Under the pieces are notes generated by a model. The model was not told the DNA's origin, did no database searches, and was given only the letters and a program-made list of their open reading frames with translations. This document shows, one piece after another, positions 46,846-59,236 of a stretch of DNA of 64,000 nucleotides. Source of the DNA: Rapana venosa (taxonomy: Eukaryota; Mollusca; Gastropoda; Neogastropoda; Muricidae); the NCBI GenBank assembly GCA_028751875.1, contig CM054145.1, forward strand, positions 45,539,754-45,603,753. Reading direction: 5' to 3'. Position numbers and translations under genes: made by a program. The stretch's first letter is position 1. Every line of letters starts with the position of its first letter.

Positions 46846-49800
46846 ACACAACCCCCACCCAAAAACAACAACAAAAAACAAACAAAAAACAACAATAAAC
46901 AAAAAAGAATTAAAAACCCCAACACTAAACCTTCCCCCCCTTCAAAAAAAAAACGGGCCCGATAACTAAAAAAACCCAGGTTTCCCTTTCCAACGCATAG
47001 AGAAAAATCTTGCACACACGTTAAAAAAATGACTGACAGCAAACATTTCATGACAAACTTCTGCCATGTGAAAAAAAAAGGGCCCCCAAAAAAGGACCCC
47101 GATAAAGGAAAGGGTTCCACCCCCTCATGTTTTGGGAAATCAAAGGACACCCCTTTTCTACGGTTTAAAATTTTTCCACAATTTTAAAGTGGAAAAAAAA
47201 AAAACCTGCATGGAATCCCAAGAGTTTTTCCCAAACCATCTCCTCTGTGTGGTTGTGTAGGCCTTATGGTTTGGGGGGGGTAGTTTTCTTGTGCAGGGTT
47301 CCCTTTTGTGGGGAGTTTTTTCAGAAATTTTTTGATCGAAAAAGAAATTTTAAAAAAATTTTCCCAAAAATTGTTTGGGGAAATTAAAATTTTTCAGACG
47401 GCTTGTGCCTTTTAAAAGTCAGTCCAAAAACTGAGGAGACAGTTGCCGTTTCCCGTTTTTGACCCTTTTTTCACCCCCCTCCTGGTTTCCATTTCCGAAG
47501 GTCCCGGGTCCCTGTTTTTCCCCTTTATGGAACCGTGCTTCTTCAAAGCCTCTCTTTTGGGCAAAGGCCCTCACCGTATGTTTCCTGTGGGAGGGGGGGT
47601 TTAACTATTTTATGGTTCTTGTGGACATCCAATTTTGGCCCGTTTCTTAAAGATGATAATTGTTTTTTGGGTTTCTGAGAGAATGCAAAAATTTTTTTGA
47701 GGAAGCTCTCTTCAAAACGATGCCCCTTTTTACGTGGGCGGGGGGGGGGGGTGGAAAAGAGATTGGTATGTTTTGTTTTTTTAAAAACGGAATTTTTGTT
47801 TGCTTAGTTTTTGAAAATTTTTTGGGTTTGTGTTGTGTAAAAGTGGGCCCCCTTTTTTCATGATGTTTTCATTGATAAAGGGTGGGGAAATGATTTTTAA
47901 AAACAAACACCCACATGACTTCCCCTTTAAAAATAAAGAATTATCCTCGAAATAAAAAAAATTGGATCCATTGGGGTTCGAAACCATTCGAATTTAGGGC
48001 TCTCTCCCCTCTCTCCCACCCCTTCTCCATGCAAAATGCTTTCGTGTTTTTCCCCCAAAAAGGTTTAACCCCAAGCATGGGCTGGGTTCCTTTGGGGGGT
48101 TTTTTACTTTGGGGGGTTTCTTTGGGGAATGTCGACTAACTGTTTGTTAAAAAGCTGGTTTTAAAATTTTATTTGGTTAGAGACCCAGGAGAGTTATCTG
48201 ATTTAATGGATTTTTTGAAACCTCCCTCCCCAAAAAAACACAAAAGAGTAAAATTTTCCAGCAACGTTTAAAAAAACGCATAAATATACTGGGGAAGAAC
48301 CTTACCCCGCTCTTTTTCCAAAAGGAAGGGAAAATAACCCAAAAATTTGAGTTTAAAGGGGAGTAACTGGATATGAAATTCGTGGATAAAGCCCCACATT
48401 TGGTCACTGACTTTGTAGGGTTCGCTGAAGTACAGTTGGGGGCTAAAAATATGTTTAAAAATTTTGTCCATCTCCCCAGCAACCCTAAAAAGCGATCGGG
48501 AGTTAGATAGTAAGGCTTTTAACTGTACTGTTTTTTGCCCAAAAATCTTGTCAGAAAAGTTCGGCTCAAAGCGTGAGGGGAGTTCGGTTTCAACGGTAAA
48601 TTTTGCCAAATTAGGGGCAAAAAACTTTTTCAAACCCAAAAAATTCCTTTGATGCCGAATTTAGAAAAATTTGTTTGAGGGTTTTGGGGTTTTAGGGCAA
48701 AAGTGGAAACCCTTTGAACGACAAAAGGGAAGCAAAAATAAATTAAACAAATTTGAAATAACAATTTCATTTTCACTTGTTTTCTTTTGTTTACGGGGGT
48801 GCAGTTTTCAGATGGGGCCCCATCTTTAATTATATTTTTTTGGGAGTAGAAGGTGTGTTGCAGTACTTTGTCGTCTGCAAGGGCCCGTATAACACTAGGC
48901 CTAATTTACAAAATTTAAACACTTGCAATTTAATCATAGCTTAGGGGTGTTTTAAAAAGCCAAAAGCAAAAATTTGAACAAAGTCACCATCAAAAGAAAA
49001 ATTTTTGGGGGACGTTTTTTTTTAAATTTTTACTTGTTAACTAGGCCTAGTTTTTAATCAATTTTCCTTTCCCACTGGTTTTTTCTTTCAAACTTTTGTG
49101 CCAAAAAGGGGACACAAAAATGATGTAATGTTTTTGCATACCCCTCTACAAGGAAGATGCGGGGAAAAAGAAAAAAAAATATAGGGTTTAAATACATGCG
49201 GAAAATCCCGAAAATTAGGTCAATTGAAAATTCCAAATTGAAAATTTGTCCCTAAATAAATAAAAATTCAGGTAGTTGTAACTAGTTAGTATAGTAGTTT
49301 TTGTACTTAAGGGGGTGGGAAAAGGGGTGTCCCCAACCATTAAAATTAAATTTTTTTCTTTAAAAAGGATGTGAATCAAACAGATGGCAGGTAACCTTTT
49401 TTTTGATAATTTTATTGTCCCTCAAATTCAAAGAATATTAAATTAAATGTGAAGTTTTCATCCCTTTTTTCAGACTTTTGGATTTGTTTATTTGTTGGTG
49501 CAGACCAACACCCCAAGTGGTAAGGGGTTCCAAAGGCTCAAAAAACTTTAGTTCAGTAATTTAAAATTTTAAAAATGGGAAAAAAAAAAAGGGATTCATG
49601 CTTTTTTTTGTATTGGGAAACCTTTTAATAAAATTTTTTTTCTTTTTCCCTTTTATTTTTTAAAAAATCGTACATAATGATAAAATATATTTATAAAAAA
49701 ACGCCCCCAAATCTATTGTTAAAAACCTTTTCAAATTTAATTTGAAAGTCTCAATGTGGCTCAAACTTTCCCTTTCCTACCTTTTTTTAAATTAAAAAAA

Positions 49801-50505
49801 TTTAAGAACAAAAAACAAATAAAAAACGTTTTTGGGGGCAGGAAAAGGCCCCACTGGGAAGGAAAATTGTGCTTTGGGATTTTATGACCCGGGAGTGGGG
49901 CCTTGGTTTAAAAACCACCATTAGATTTTGTTTATCCTTCAAGGGGGTTTTTCCCCCCGGGGTTAACACCGGTACTGACCCCAAACCCCCCCCAAAAGTC
50001 TTCAGACAAGACTTTTAAAAACAAGAAAAACCCCCTGTGAAGCACATATCTTTCACACAAATTAAAACCCTTTTTTAGCCTTTAAAGAGTAAATTAGGGG
50101 TTCCCCAAAGGGTTTTTAAAAGCAACCCCATAGTAAAAAAAAAGATTTTTAATCTTTTTAAGTATTTAACCTTTTGGGAAAAACAAAAAAGAAAAACACT
50201 AAAAAAATTCAAGATGTTTTTTTTGTGGCCTGAGTTCATTCAGCTTTTTGTGGTGTGTGTGTGTGTGTGTGAGGTGGGGTTTTGTTTGGTTTGAAATTTT
50301 ATTTAACATCATTATAAAAGTAAAAAACAGTTTTCCCCGATTTTTAAAATTTTTATACTAAATGAATTTTTAACAGACAGGAACACAGTTGGCGAGGGGG
50401 AAAAGAAAGATAAAAATTTTTTTCCCCTTTATAATTTTTAATGGAAGCATACCTGCTGTGGGAGTACTGGGTTAAAAAAAAATGTTTTAAAAAGAAAGAA
50501 GGAAA
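41796..50505. other. error-rich duplicate of both flanks (probable unpolished haplotig)
   Basis: 41815-42520 matches 34280-34995; 42520-43020 matches 34995-35540; 43020-45290 matches about 36715-39360; 45290-47260 matches 39370-41270; 47260-50480 matches 53060-56270, with a divergent patch at about 47400-47700. Against the cleaner copies it shows a systematic excess of homopolymers (for example tctagtccccccccttct for an agtccccgcccgt-type source, and runs of aaaa/tttt/cccc/gggg where the other copies have mixed bases). All genes or ORFs here are unreliable. It includes degraded LINE, SINE A and SINE D copies. Confidence 0.85.
46190..46495 (-). mobile_element. SINE family D, degraded duplicate
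   Basis: A low-quality version of 40218-40522: gggcgtaggggagcgaggcg, ctctagggccaacattgagg, accaaggcgcgcaaacggtc are recognisable, with homopolymer errors between. Confidence 0.75.
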
Positions 50506-50693
50506 AATCTTGGGGTGAAGAACTAATTGGGAAGATTGAATGAGTTCATACTTGGTCCATGGTTGTTTTCTTTGCTAAGTCAATATTAAAATCATCTAGT
50601 AAGATAATTTCCCTAGATTCTAATAGGACTACGTTCATCATGGAATCAAACTTTTCTATCCAATTTTTTATTTCTGTGGATTTCTGGAGAGAG

Positions 50694-50805
<112 letters not shown>

Positions 50806-51048
50806 TGACAATGACAATTCTTTTATTTCGAGATAATGAATAACACTCATGTGCTTTTTACATCCAGTCCCCGCCCGTAGGGATACATCTTAATAATAAC
50901 CCAACACTTATACATCCACAGTAGAAACATGGGGAAATAACCCTTTTCAAAACAGCCCCCCCCCCCCAACATGACCCCCCCCCCCCCCCCCCCCACCCCC
51001 CAAGCAAACTAATAAAAGGAAACCCTAAAAACACCCCCCACTAGACAG

Positions 51049-51115
<67 letters not shown>

Positions 51116-51927
51116 AGAGAGAGAGAGAGAATTTTATTTCGAGGATAATGAATAAGCACTCATGTGCTTTTTTACATCTAGTCCCCGCCCGTATGGATAC
51201 ATCTTAATAATAACCCAATACTCATACTCTCACACAGTAGAAACAAAGGGAAATAACCCTTTTCAAAAAACCCAACAACAAAAAACAAACAAATTAAAGA
51301 AAACCCTACCCCCCAGAAAAAAAACAACAACAACAAACAAACAAACCAAACCAAACAAACAACAACACCCCAAACAACAACAAAAAAACCCACAACAAAA
51401 CAAAACAATAACAACCCCGAAACAAACAAAAAACAAACAAACCAAAGAAAAAAAACAGCAAAAAGAAAAAAAAGAAGAGAAAAACAACAAACAAACAACA
51501 ACAACAAACACAAGAAAAGATAAAAAAAACAACAACCAAACTTATAAAGTTATAAAAATAAACATCTACACATTGTAAAATGGTTCACATAGTTGTTACA
51601 CGTAACAATAAGATATTGAAATAGGGCATTCATTAAAACTCAAGTACAGGGACAAGCCCAATAAAATATTGAAAATATAAAGGACGTAAATACGTCCTTC
51701 ATCAGGATACACAACAACTTTAACTATAAGCAAAACGATAAAAGGAGAGATCTCAGAACAGTACACGATCACCATCAACACTCTTAAAAATTAATAAAAA
51801 AAATTATACTCGTTCAAACTATATGTCATGATAATGAAATAAATTCAACACCCATACACTCACACAATAAAAACAAGAAAGAAAAGAAAAGAAGAAATCC
51901 AAACCTATACAGTAATTGAGAGAGAGA

Positions 51928-51930
<3 letters not shown>

Positions 51931-51972
<42 letters not shown>

Positions 51973-51985
51973 TGTGTGTGTGTGT
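51931..51985. repeat. (GT)n microsatellite
   Basis: GT repeat with one gcgc interruption; the counterpart at 40129-40154 is shorter. Confidence 0.95.
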
Positions 51986-52055
51986 TTCAGGGATAATACT
52001 AAATTATATAATACGCAAGACAGCACAGGATCACCATAAACACTTTTTGATTATA

Positions 52056-52345
52056 AAGGTAAAGGAGTCCCATAACCTATAAGGTCGTAGGGGAGCGAGG
52101 CGTCAGAGACCTCACTTCTCTAGGGCCAGCATATTGAGGGCGGCGCCCATCTCCTCTCCCTCGCTGCTTTACCTTCCCTGACCTTAAAGAGGGCAGGTAT
52201 CCATTTACAGCTGGGTGAACTGGGGGAGCTGTACTGAAGCCAAGGCCGCAAACGGTCACCCATCCAACTGGTAACCACGCTCGACGCTGCTTAACTTGGC
52301 TGGGGGAAAGCGAGTGCTCCGACCACTGGGCTATCCTGTCCCCCA
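52056..52345 (-). mobile_element. SINE family D
   Basis: Almost identical to 40218-40522, with small indels (ccgcaaacggtcacccatcc; gaccactgggctatcctgtc). Confidence 0.8.
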
Positions 52346-53095
52346 AATTGAACGTCATGATGATAAAGTAAGCACAATACCCATACACTCACACAATAAA
52401 GAGGGGGAAACCCAATAAAGTCATAAAAAGAACATCTACACATTGTAAGTAAGAGAGACATTCTTTTATTACCAGGATAATGAATAAGTATTCGTGTGCT
52501 ATTTTACATCCAGTCCCCGCCCCTAGGGATACATCTTAATAATGAACCCGATACTCATACTCTCAAACAGTAGAAACAAAGGGAAAAAACCTGTTAAACC
52601 CCCCCAGACAAACAAAAAACAAAAGAAAATCCCCCCCCCCCCCCCCCCCAACCCAAAAAACCCCCAACCCACAGCAAAAAACAACAACAAACAAGCAAAA
52701 AACAACAATAAACAAAAGAGAATAAAACCCAAGCACTCCTTCCACTCCTTCAAAGTCGGTCAGATGAAGCTATAAAACCGAGGTTCCATGTGCCAACGCA
52801 TAGAGAACATCTTGCACACACGTTAAAAAATATGGCTGACAGCAAACATTCATGACAATACTTCTGCCATGTGAAATGAACGGCCCCAAAATGGACCTCA
52901 GATAAAGGAAGTGATTCCACACTCATGTTTGGTAAATCATGGACACACTCTTGTCTCACGGTTTATATCGTGCACAATTTCATGTGGGGAAAAAACACAA
53001 CTGCATGGAATCGAAGAGTTTTTCAATCCATCTCTGTGTGGTTGTGTAGGCCTATGTTGGTGAGTAGTTTCTTGTGCAGTTCCTGGTTTGTGGAG

Positions 53096-55625
53096 AGTGT
53101 TTCAGTTTGATCGAAGAGGCAGTAATATTCAAATGTGAGAATTAAGTTCAGATTTGTGTACTTGGAAGAGTCATCTGTCTAGGTTATACGACAATTTCGT
53201 GGATAAAAACTTAGCACGCCATGGTCAGGTTTTCCAATCCATCCCTGTTTTGTTGGATGTTGGTGGTGTTTTTGCATTCTGTTTGGTGAGGGTTGATCTG
53301 TATATTCTTGGTAGCATGTCGAGATTTGTAGATAATAGTTGTCAGATGGTATTCCTATGGAGAAGTTTCTATCTATAGCTTGGATGTAGTCGTTGCAGTA
53401 TGCTTATTTTGACGCTTCTTTCATTACGAAGTCCGATCCCTTTCATCATTATGTAGTTACTTTTATGCGTCTACTATAGTGTAGCGTGAATCTAGATAGT
53501 TTAACTGGGCGCGGTGGTTGTAATTGTGTTGGTTTTGTGTGGCATCCTGCTGGCAGTTTCTTTTGTTGTTTGTTGGTTTTTGATATCATTTTTTTCGTAG
53601 GTGTCTTCTATTTGAGGGCTTTTTTTCGGGGGGGTGAGGGGGGTGAGAGTTGTATGTTTGTGTTTATTAAATCGGAATTTTTGTTTGCTTAGTTATGTTT
53701 TTGTTGCTTTGTGTATGTGTGTATGAGTGGGTCCTTTTGTCATGATGTTTTCATTGATAAGGGTGGGAACTGTATGTAAAAACAAACACCCACATGACTG
53801 CTTGAATCATAATGAATTATCCTCGAAATAAAAGAATTCGATACGATTGGATTCGATTCCATTCGATTCAGTCTCTCTCCCTCTCTCTCTCTCCCTCTCT
53901 CTCCATGCATATATGCGTGCGTGTGTTCACAAAAAGGGTTTACCCCAAGCAGTGACTGGGTTCTTGGGGCGTTTGGTAGGGGTAAGGCTAACCCTACTTG
54001 GTGTTCTTGGAGGAATGTCTGACTAGAGCTGTTTGTTACAAGCTGGTTTAATTTGATTGGGTTAGAGACCCAGGAGAGTTATCTGATTTAATGGATTGTT
54101 TGTATCCTCCATCAATTATCACAACAGAGTAAAGTTACCAGCAACGTTTACAACGCTATAAATATACTGGAGGAAGATCGCTTACCCTGCTCTCTTCCAT
54201 TGGAAGGGACATAACAACAAAAATAGAGTGTAAAGGGGAGTAACTGTGATATTGACAATTCTGTGGATAATGCCCCACATTTGGTCACGTGACTTGTAGG
54301 TGTTCGCTGAAGTACAGGTGGGTCTAATATTGTTATATTTCTGTCTCATCTCTCAGCAACTCATAAAAAGCGATCGGCAGTTAGATAGTAGAGGCCTTTA
54401 ACTGTACTGTTTTGCCAATAATCTTGTCAGATGTTCGTGCTCAAAGCGTGAGTGAGTTCGTGTTTCAACGGTAAATTTTGCCAAGTTAGGACGAAAAATC
54501 TTTTAAAAACAACAATCTCGATGCCGATTGAGAAAATTCGTTGAGGGTGTGTTATAGACATAGTGGAATCATTCTGATCGACAACGGCATGCAGAAAATA
54601 TATTAAACAGAATTTTGAAATAACATACATTTTCAGCTTGTTGTCTTTTGTGTTACGAGTGTCAGTTTCAGATGGCCTCATCTTCAGAGTTATATTTATA
54701 GGGAGTAGACGGTGTGTTGCAGTACTTTTGTCGTCTGCAAGGCCAGTATAATCACTAGGCCTATTGACAGTTCAGTCACTTGCATTCAATCATAAGCTTA
54801 GCTGTTTTAAATGCCACCAGCATAATTTGAACATGAGTCACCATCAAAAGAAATTGGGGTACGTTATTTTTAAATTGTTACTTGTTAACTAGGCCTAGTA
54901 TTAATCAATTTTCTCTTTCTACTGGTTGTTCTTTCAATCTTTGTGCACAAAGGCGACACATATATGATGTAATGTTCTGCATACCCTCTCTACAAGGAAG
55001 ATGCTGGAAACAGAAAAAAAAATATAGGATTTAATACATGCTGGAAAATACAGAATATTGAGTCAATTGATATTCAATTGAATTAGTCCTAAGTAAATAA
55101 ATATTCAGGTAGTAGTATACTAGTTAGTATAGTAGTTAGTACTTAGTGGTGGGACTATTGAGTGTCCCATCCATGACATTGATAATTATTTTCTTTACAT
55201 GGATGTGAATCAAACAGATGGCAGTTGTAACCGTTTCTTGATAATTTTATTGTCATCAAATTCAAAGAATATTATTACTGTGAAGTTTTCATACCTGTTC
55301 AGACTTTTGGATTTGTTATTTGTTGGTGCAGACTCAACACATCAAGTGCTAAGGAGTTCCAAAGGCTCAAACAACTTTAGTTCAGTAATAATACTGAAAG
55401 AGTATTCATGCTTGTTAGTATTGAACCTTTGAATAGAAATTTTTTCTTCTTGACTTCTAGTTTTTAAAATATCGTACATAATGATAAACTATATTTATAA
55501 AGAACGCTCTCAAATCTATTGTTAACCTTTTCATTGTATATTTTGAAAGTCTCAATGGGGCTCATCTTACATGCCTACCTTTTAAATAATGAATGAAGAA
55601 CATAAAAACAAATAAAAATCTGTTG
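53096..55625. other. no gene recognised; clean right flank
   Basis: Includes a SINE A sense end at about 53765-53850 (acacccacatgactgcttga, atgaattatcctcgaaataa) followed by an attcgattccattcgattca stretch and (CT)n. About 54140-54480 has CACGTG and two donor-like sites, but no supported exon. Duplicated in poor quality at 47260-49790. Confidence 0.55.
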
Positions 55626-55885
55626 GGTGCAGGAAAGCTCACTGGTAAGAGCATTGTGCTTGGGATTTGATGACCCGGGAGTGAGCCTTGGTTCAAGCCA
55701 CCATTGAGATCTGTAGTATCCATTCAAGGGGATTTTCCCCTTGGAGTTAACACCGGTACTGACTCCATTCCCCAGAAAAGTCTTCAGACAAGACTAAAAA
55801 TCAAGATTCCATGTGTGAATGCACATATCTTGCACACAAATTAAAACCTTTTTCAGCCTTTAGAAGAGTAGGTGAGGAGTTCCAA
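55626..55885 (+). mobile_element. tRNA-SINE family A, head and middle
   Basis: Sense: ctcactggtaagagcattgt (A-box-like), tgatgacccgggagtgagcc, ttggttcaagccaccattga (B-box-like), gattttccccttggagttaa, caccggtactgactccattc, gtcttcagacaagactaaaa, gcacatatcttgcacacaaa. Confidence 0.75.
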
Positions 55886-56017
55886 AGGTTCTTAGAAAGC
55901 AACTCTCATAGTAATACTAAAAGAGTATTAATGCTTGTTAGTATTGAACCTTTGAACAACAAAAAAGAAATCACTAAATATTCATGATGTTGTTTTGTGG
56001 CCTGAGTTCATTCAGCT

Positions 56018-56071
<54 letters not shown>

Positions 56072-56084
56072 GTGTGTGTGTGTA
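56018..56084. repeat. (GT)n microsatellite
   Basis: About 33 GT units with one interruption. Confidence 0.96.
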
Positions 56085-56269
56085 CATGTATATATAATAA
56101 CATCATTATATATGTATACAGTTTTCAGATTTTTATTTTGATACTAGTGATCTTTTTAACAGACAGTGAGACACTGTTGGCTGAGTGGGAAATGAAAGAT
56201 ATAATTTTTTCCTTCATAATTTGAATGTGATGCATACCTGCTGTGCTAGTACTGGTTACAAAAAATGTT

Positions 56270-56940
56270 GAAATTGATGAAGTTTGCATCATTTAAAACA
56301 GAAGTTGATGTCTTTGAATTGAATCACTTAAAGTTTTGTTTTAGTTGCAATGAACAAGTTTCAGTCTTTGAGAGTAGATTTTTGACATTTTAAATGATGG
56401 TAGCATGTGCTTTCATATTCTAGTGTATGGCTTACCTGATGAAATGGCCAAAAATGTGGTTGTTGCAGTTTTGATTTTGATTACCCATATGGTTCTAAAC
56501 TTGAGTGTACTTTTGTCAGTTTTGAAAATGAATATTGACATTAAAAAAAAAAAAGATTCAGAGTACTCAGTCATGCAACAAATGCAACATCCACACATTT
56601 CTCTTTTACTGTGAATGTGTAAAATGACTATATATGAATTAAAAAGAACATAAAATAAGTTTAAGTTGCAAAATGCCTAAGCACATGTATCTATTCTGAG
56701 CCCCTCAAAGTCCTCATAGCAGACTTTTAAATATTTTAAAATTAAGCAGTACAGTTTATAAAAAAAAAAGGTGGGGGGGGGGGGGGGGGGGGGGGGGGTC
56801 CGAAAAATTAAAGACAGAGAGTCCCTGGCCCAAAACAGAGAAGTTCAGCACCATCAACGGCAATGGTATCGATAGCAACATGTTATCACACCAATAAAAT
56901 TAGATAAATGCTTTTCCCTCCCCAAAGTTATGTTAAATAC
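56270..56940. other. no gene; poly-G tract
   Basis: AT-rich sequence. A poly-G run lies at 56772-56799. Confidence 0.5.
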
Positions 56941-56944
56941 AATC

Positions 56945-57045
56945 CCCAAAGACAGAATGTGGCTACCTTGATGGTGGGCAAAAATGGTTGCATACGCAAA
57001 ATCTTACCATTGGCGAACCTCAGAGTTTAGGCAGAGGAATGAAAA
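56945..57045 (+). mobile_element. SINE family B, 3' part
   Basis: atccccaaagacagaatgtg, gctaccttgatggtgggcaa, aaatggttgcatacgcaaaa, tcttaccattggcgaacctc, agagtttaggcagaggaatg. It is the best match to the ends of the interrupted copy at 166-1310. Confidence 0.85.
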
Positions 57046-57049
57046 TTTA

Positions 57050-57940
57050 AAAAAATGCAATTATAGAGCATTTTATTTTCCAGAATGGTATGTCTCTGAA
57101 TAATCCCATCCTTCTCAAATCACTTTGTTACACTGACTCTCACAGAGACTTGCAGGAAGTATAAAATACCAGCTGCAGTGTCTGGCAGACTCAGTCCTAA
57201 GCATGCTACAAACAAGCTATTATATATAATGTATCTTCCTTTTGGTTGTGCCAAGACTTGCTAGATGTATTGTAATGTATAGTTAGACTGTGAGACAAGG
57301 GCTGCTTGGCTTGCTTACTCTGATTGCCAGATGAGCAGACAGGGCTTTATAGACCAGGCTTATGACTTCTTTTTTTTGGAGAGTGTGTTTTGCTTGCTAG
57401 AGTGAATTTGTTTTTCTAGTTGATATCTGATCTTAATTTTGGTTTTGTTGGTTTTGTTTTTGTTGGTTTTTAACTTAAAAAAAATCACCCACACACAACA
57501 AGACTGAAAAAAAGCACCTGCAAACCCTTGCAAGATGAACAATGTTGGTTCAGATCCTGTGTACATGTGTAATCTTGAGTAGCAAACACTATTCTAAGAA
57601 GATGATGTTTTGCCTGGCATGCATGCTTCAAGATCACAGTCACTGACTGATCGTGTGATACTGACAGATTGATCATGATTCAGTTCAGTCTCAGTGATAC
57701 TTGGTCTCCACCCCCTAAAAAAGAAGAAGAAGAAGAAAAAAAAAAAGCAAAATCAGTCTAGAGTATGTGGTTGGCAGAGTTAAAAGCTTATCACTGAAGA
57801 GAAAGAATAAAAAGGACCATACTGAATACTGTTTTCTTAAGTTTGCTGTACAAATGTGTGACACATGTGAGCATGCATGCATATTATCAGTCATCACTAC
57901 AGTTTAGTTTGGGCACATTTTTAAAGATTTCAATGATGGA
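57050..57940. other. no gene recognised
   Basis: T-rich and AT-rich sequence with a short (AAG)n/poly-A tract near 57720-57747. No exon-like segment supported. Confidence 0.45.
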
Positions 57941-57944
57941 CCCT

Positions 57945-58325
57945 ATAGCCTGGTAGTTAAGTGGTAGTTAAGACTGTTTCAGTGCGTTTGACGTCAATCC
58001 CATGGGTCCATGAAGTTGTCGGTTCAAATCTTGGCAGAGTCTGGTAAATTAAGGGTGGGGAATTTTATGATCTCCCAGGTCAACTTCAAGTGCAGACATG
58101 CCAGTGCCTTAATTCCCTTTATGTATATGAACATACAGAAGATTAGATATGCATGTTAAAGATCCCATAATTCATGTCAGCGTTCATTTGGTTATGGAAA
58201 CATGAACATGTGCGACATGCATCCCTGAAATTGGAATGCGGTTACCTTCATGGTGGGCCCAAACAGTCACATTTGCAAAAACTGCACCATTGGTGAACCT
58301 CGGAGCTTTAGCCTCCGAACAAGGG
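57945..58325 (+). mobile_element. tRNA-SINE family B, full-length copy
   Basis: tatagcctggtagttaagtg (A-box-like), gtttgacgtcaatcccatgg, gttgtcggttcaaatcttgg (B-box-like), ggcagagtctggtaaattaa, tctcccaggtcaacttcaag, tgcagacatgccagtgcctt, gatcccataattcatgtcag, ttggttatggaaacatgaac, ggaatgcggttaccttcatg, gtgggcccaaacagtcacat, caccattggtgaacctcgga, then a poly-G tract (58329-58355). About 380 bp. The A-box region contains a small tandem duplication (gtggtagttaag). Confidence 0.88.
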
Positions 58326-58359
58326 AGGTGGGGGGGGGGGGGGGGGGGGGGGGGGAGGT

Positions 58360-58900
58360 AACATTTGTGCTACCATTTAACTGCTTTGGGGAAGGAAGTG
58401 TCAAGGCAGTGGAAAAGGATTATACATCAGATATGTGATCACTTAAGATGAGAACAAAATATGTGCATACATACATGTCTGTGTTTAGCTAGGGGTTCAC
58501 TTTAGAGTGGGAGAGCAGTATGTGTAAAAAAACAAAACAACAACATGTATTCAGATGATCAAAACAACTGATAGACTGTACCTAGCATTTGTATGGTTGT
58601 GTGGGCACCAGGCAGACTAATCCTGAGCAGAATAGAGTGTCAGAGGGGATACAATGCCTAATGGTGCAGAAACAGCAAGTGAAGGCAGAGCAGTGGCCTT
58701 TGGTGCACTGAACTAAACGGTATCCTGAAATACCAAGCACTCAAGGGAGCTGACTAGTGATGACATTGTGCTTTGAATATTCAGGTATTGATCTGTGTAC
58801 TTTCTCTGAATTTGGATGATGGATTGTTTGTGTAGTTTTTGAAAGTTTAGATGAGAGGTTATCTGTGTAAAGCTGCATCTGTTTGTATATACTACACATG
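58360..58900. other. no gene recognised
   Basis: Unremarkable mixed sequence. Confidence 0.45.
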
Positions 58901-58904
58901 GGGA

Positions 58905-59009
58905 CAGGAAGTAAATAAAAAAAGCACATGAGTGCTTATTCCATTATCCTCAAAATATAAAAAAAAGCAGACACGCACGCACACATGAACGCATGCACGC
59001 ACACACACA

Positions 59010-59100
<91 letters not shown>
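58905..59100 (+). repeat. SINE A 3' end running into a long (CA)n
   Basis: The SINE tail (aaagcacatgagtgcttatt, ccattatcctcaaaatataa) is followed by a degenerate acgcac stretch and then about 45 CA units (59005-59098). Confidence 0.85.
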
Positions 59101-59102
<2 letters not shown>

Positions 59103-59236
59103 TCACTCACACTTCACTTCACTTCCTTATGTTTTGTGGATTTGCTGGCTTGAGAAAACATTGTTGGTAGACAAGGATTTTTTTTACATTGCTTACAAGT
59201 GTAGTTAACAATAAACTGTTCCTTCTCATGTTTCAG

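Noticed and set aside
53096..54480. Possible promoter and first exon of the USP6NL-like gene
   Set aside because: CACGTG and donor-like sites exist, but no acceptor-donor pair or conserved sequence ties them to the gene.
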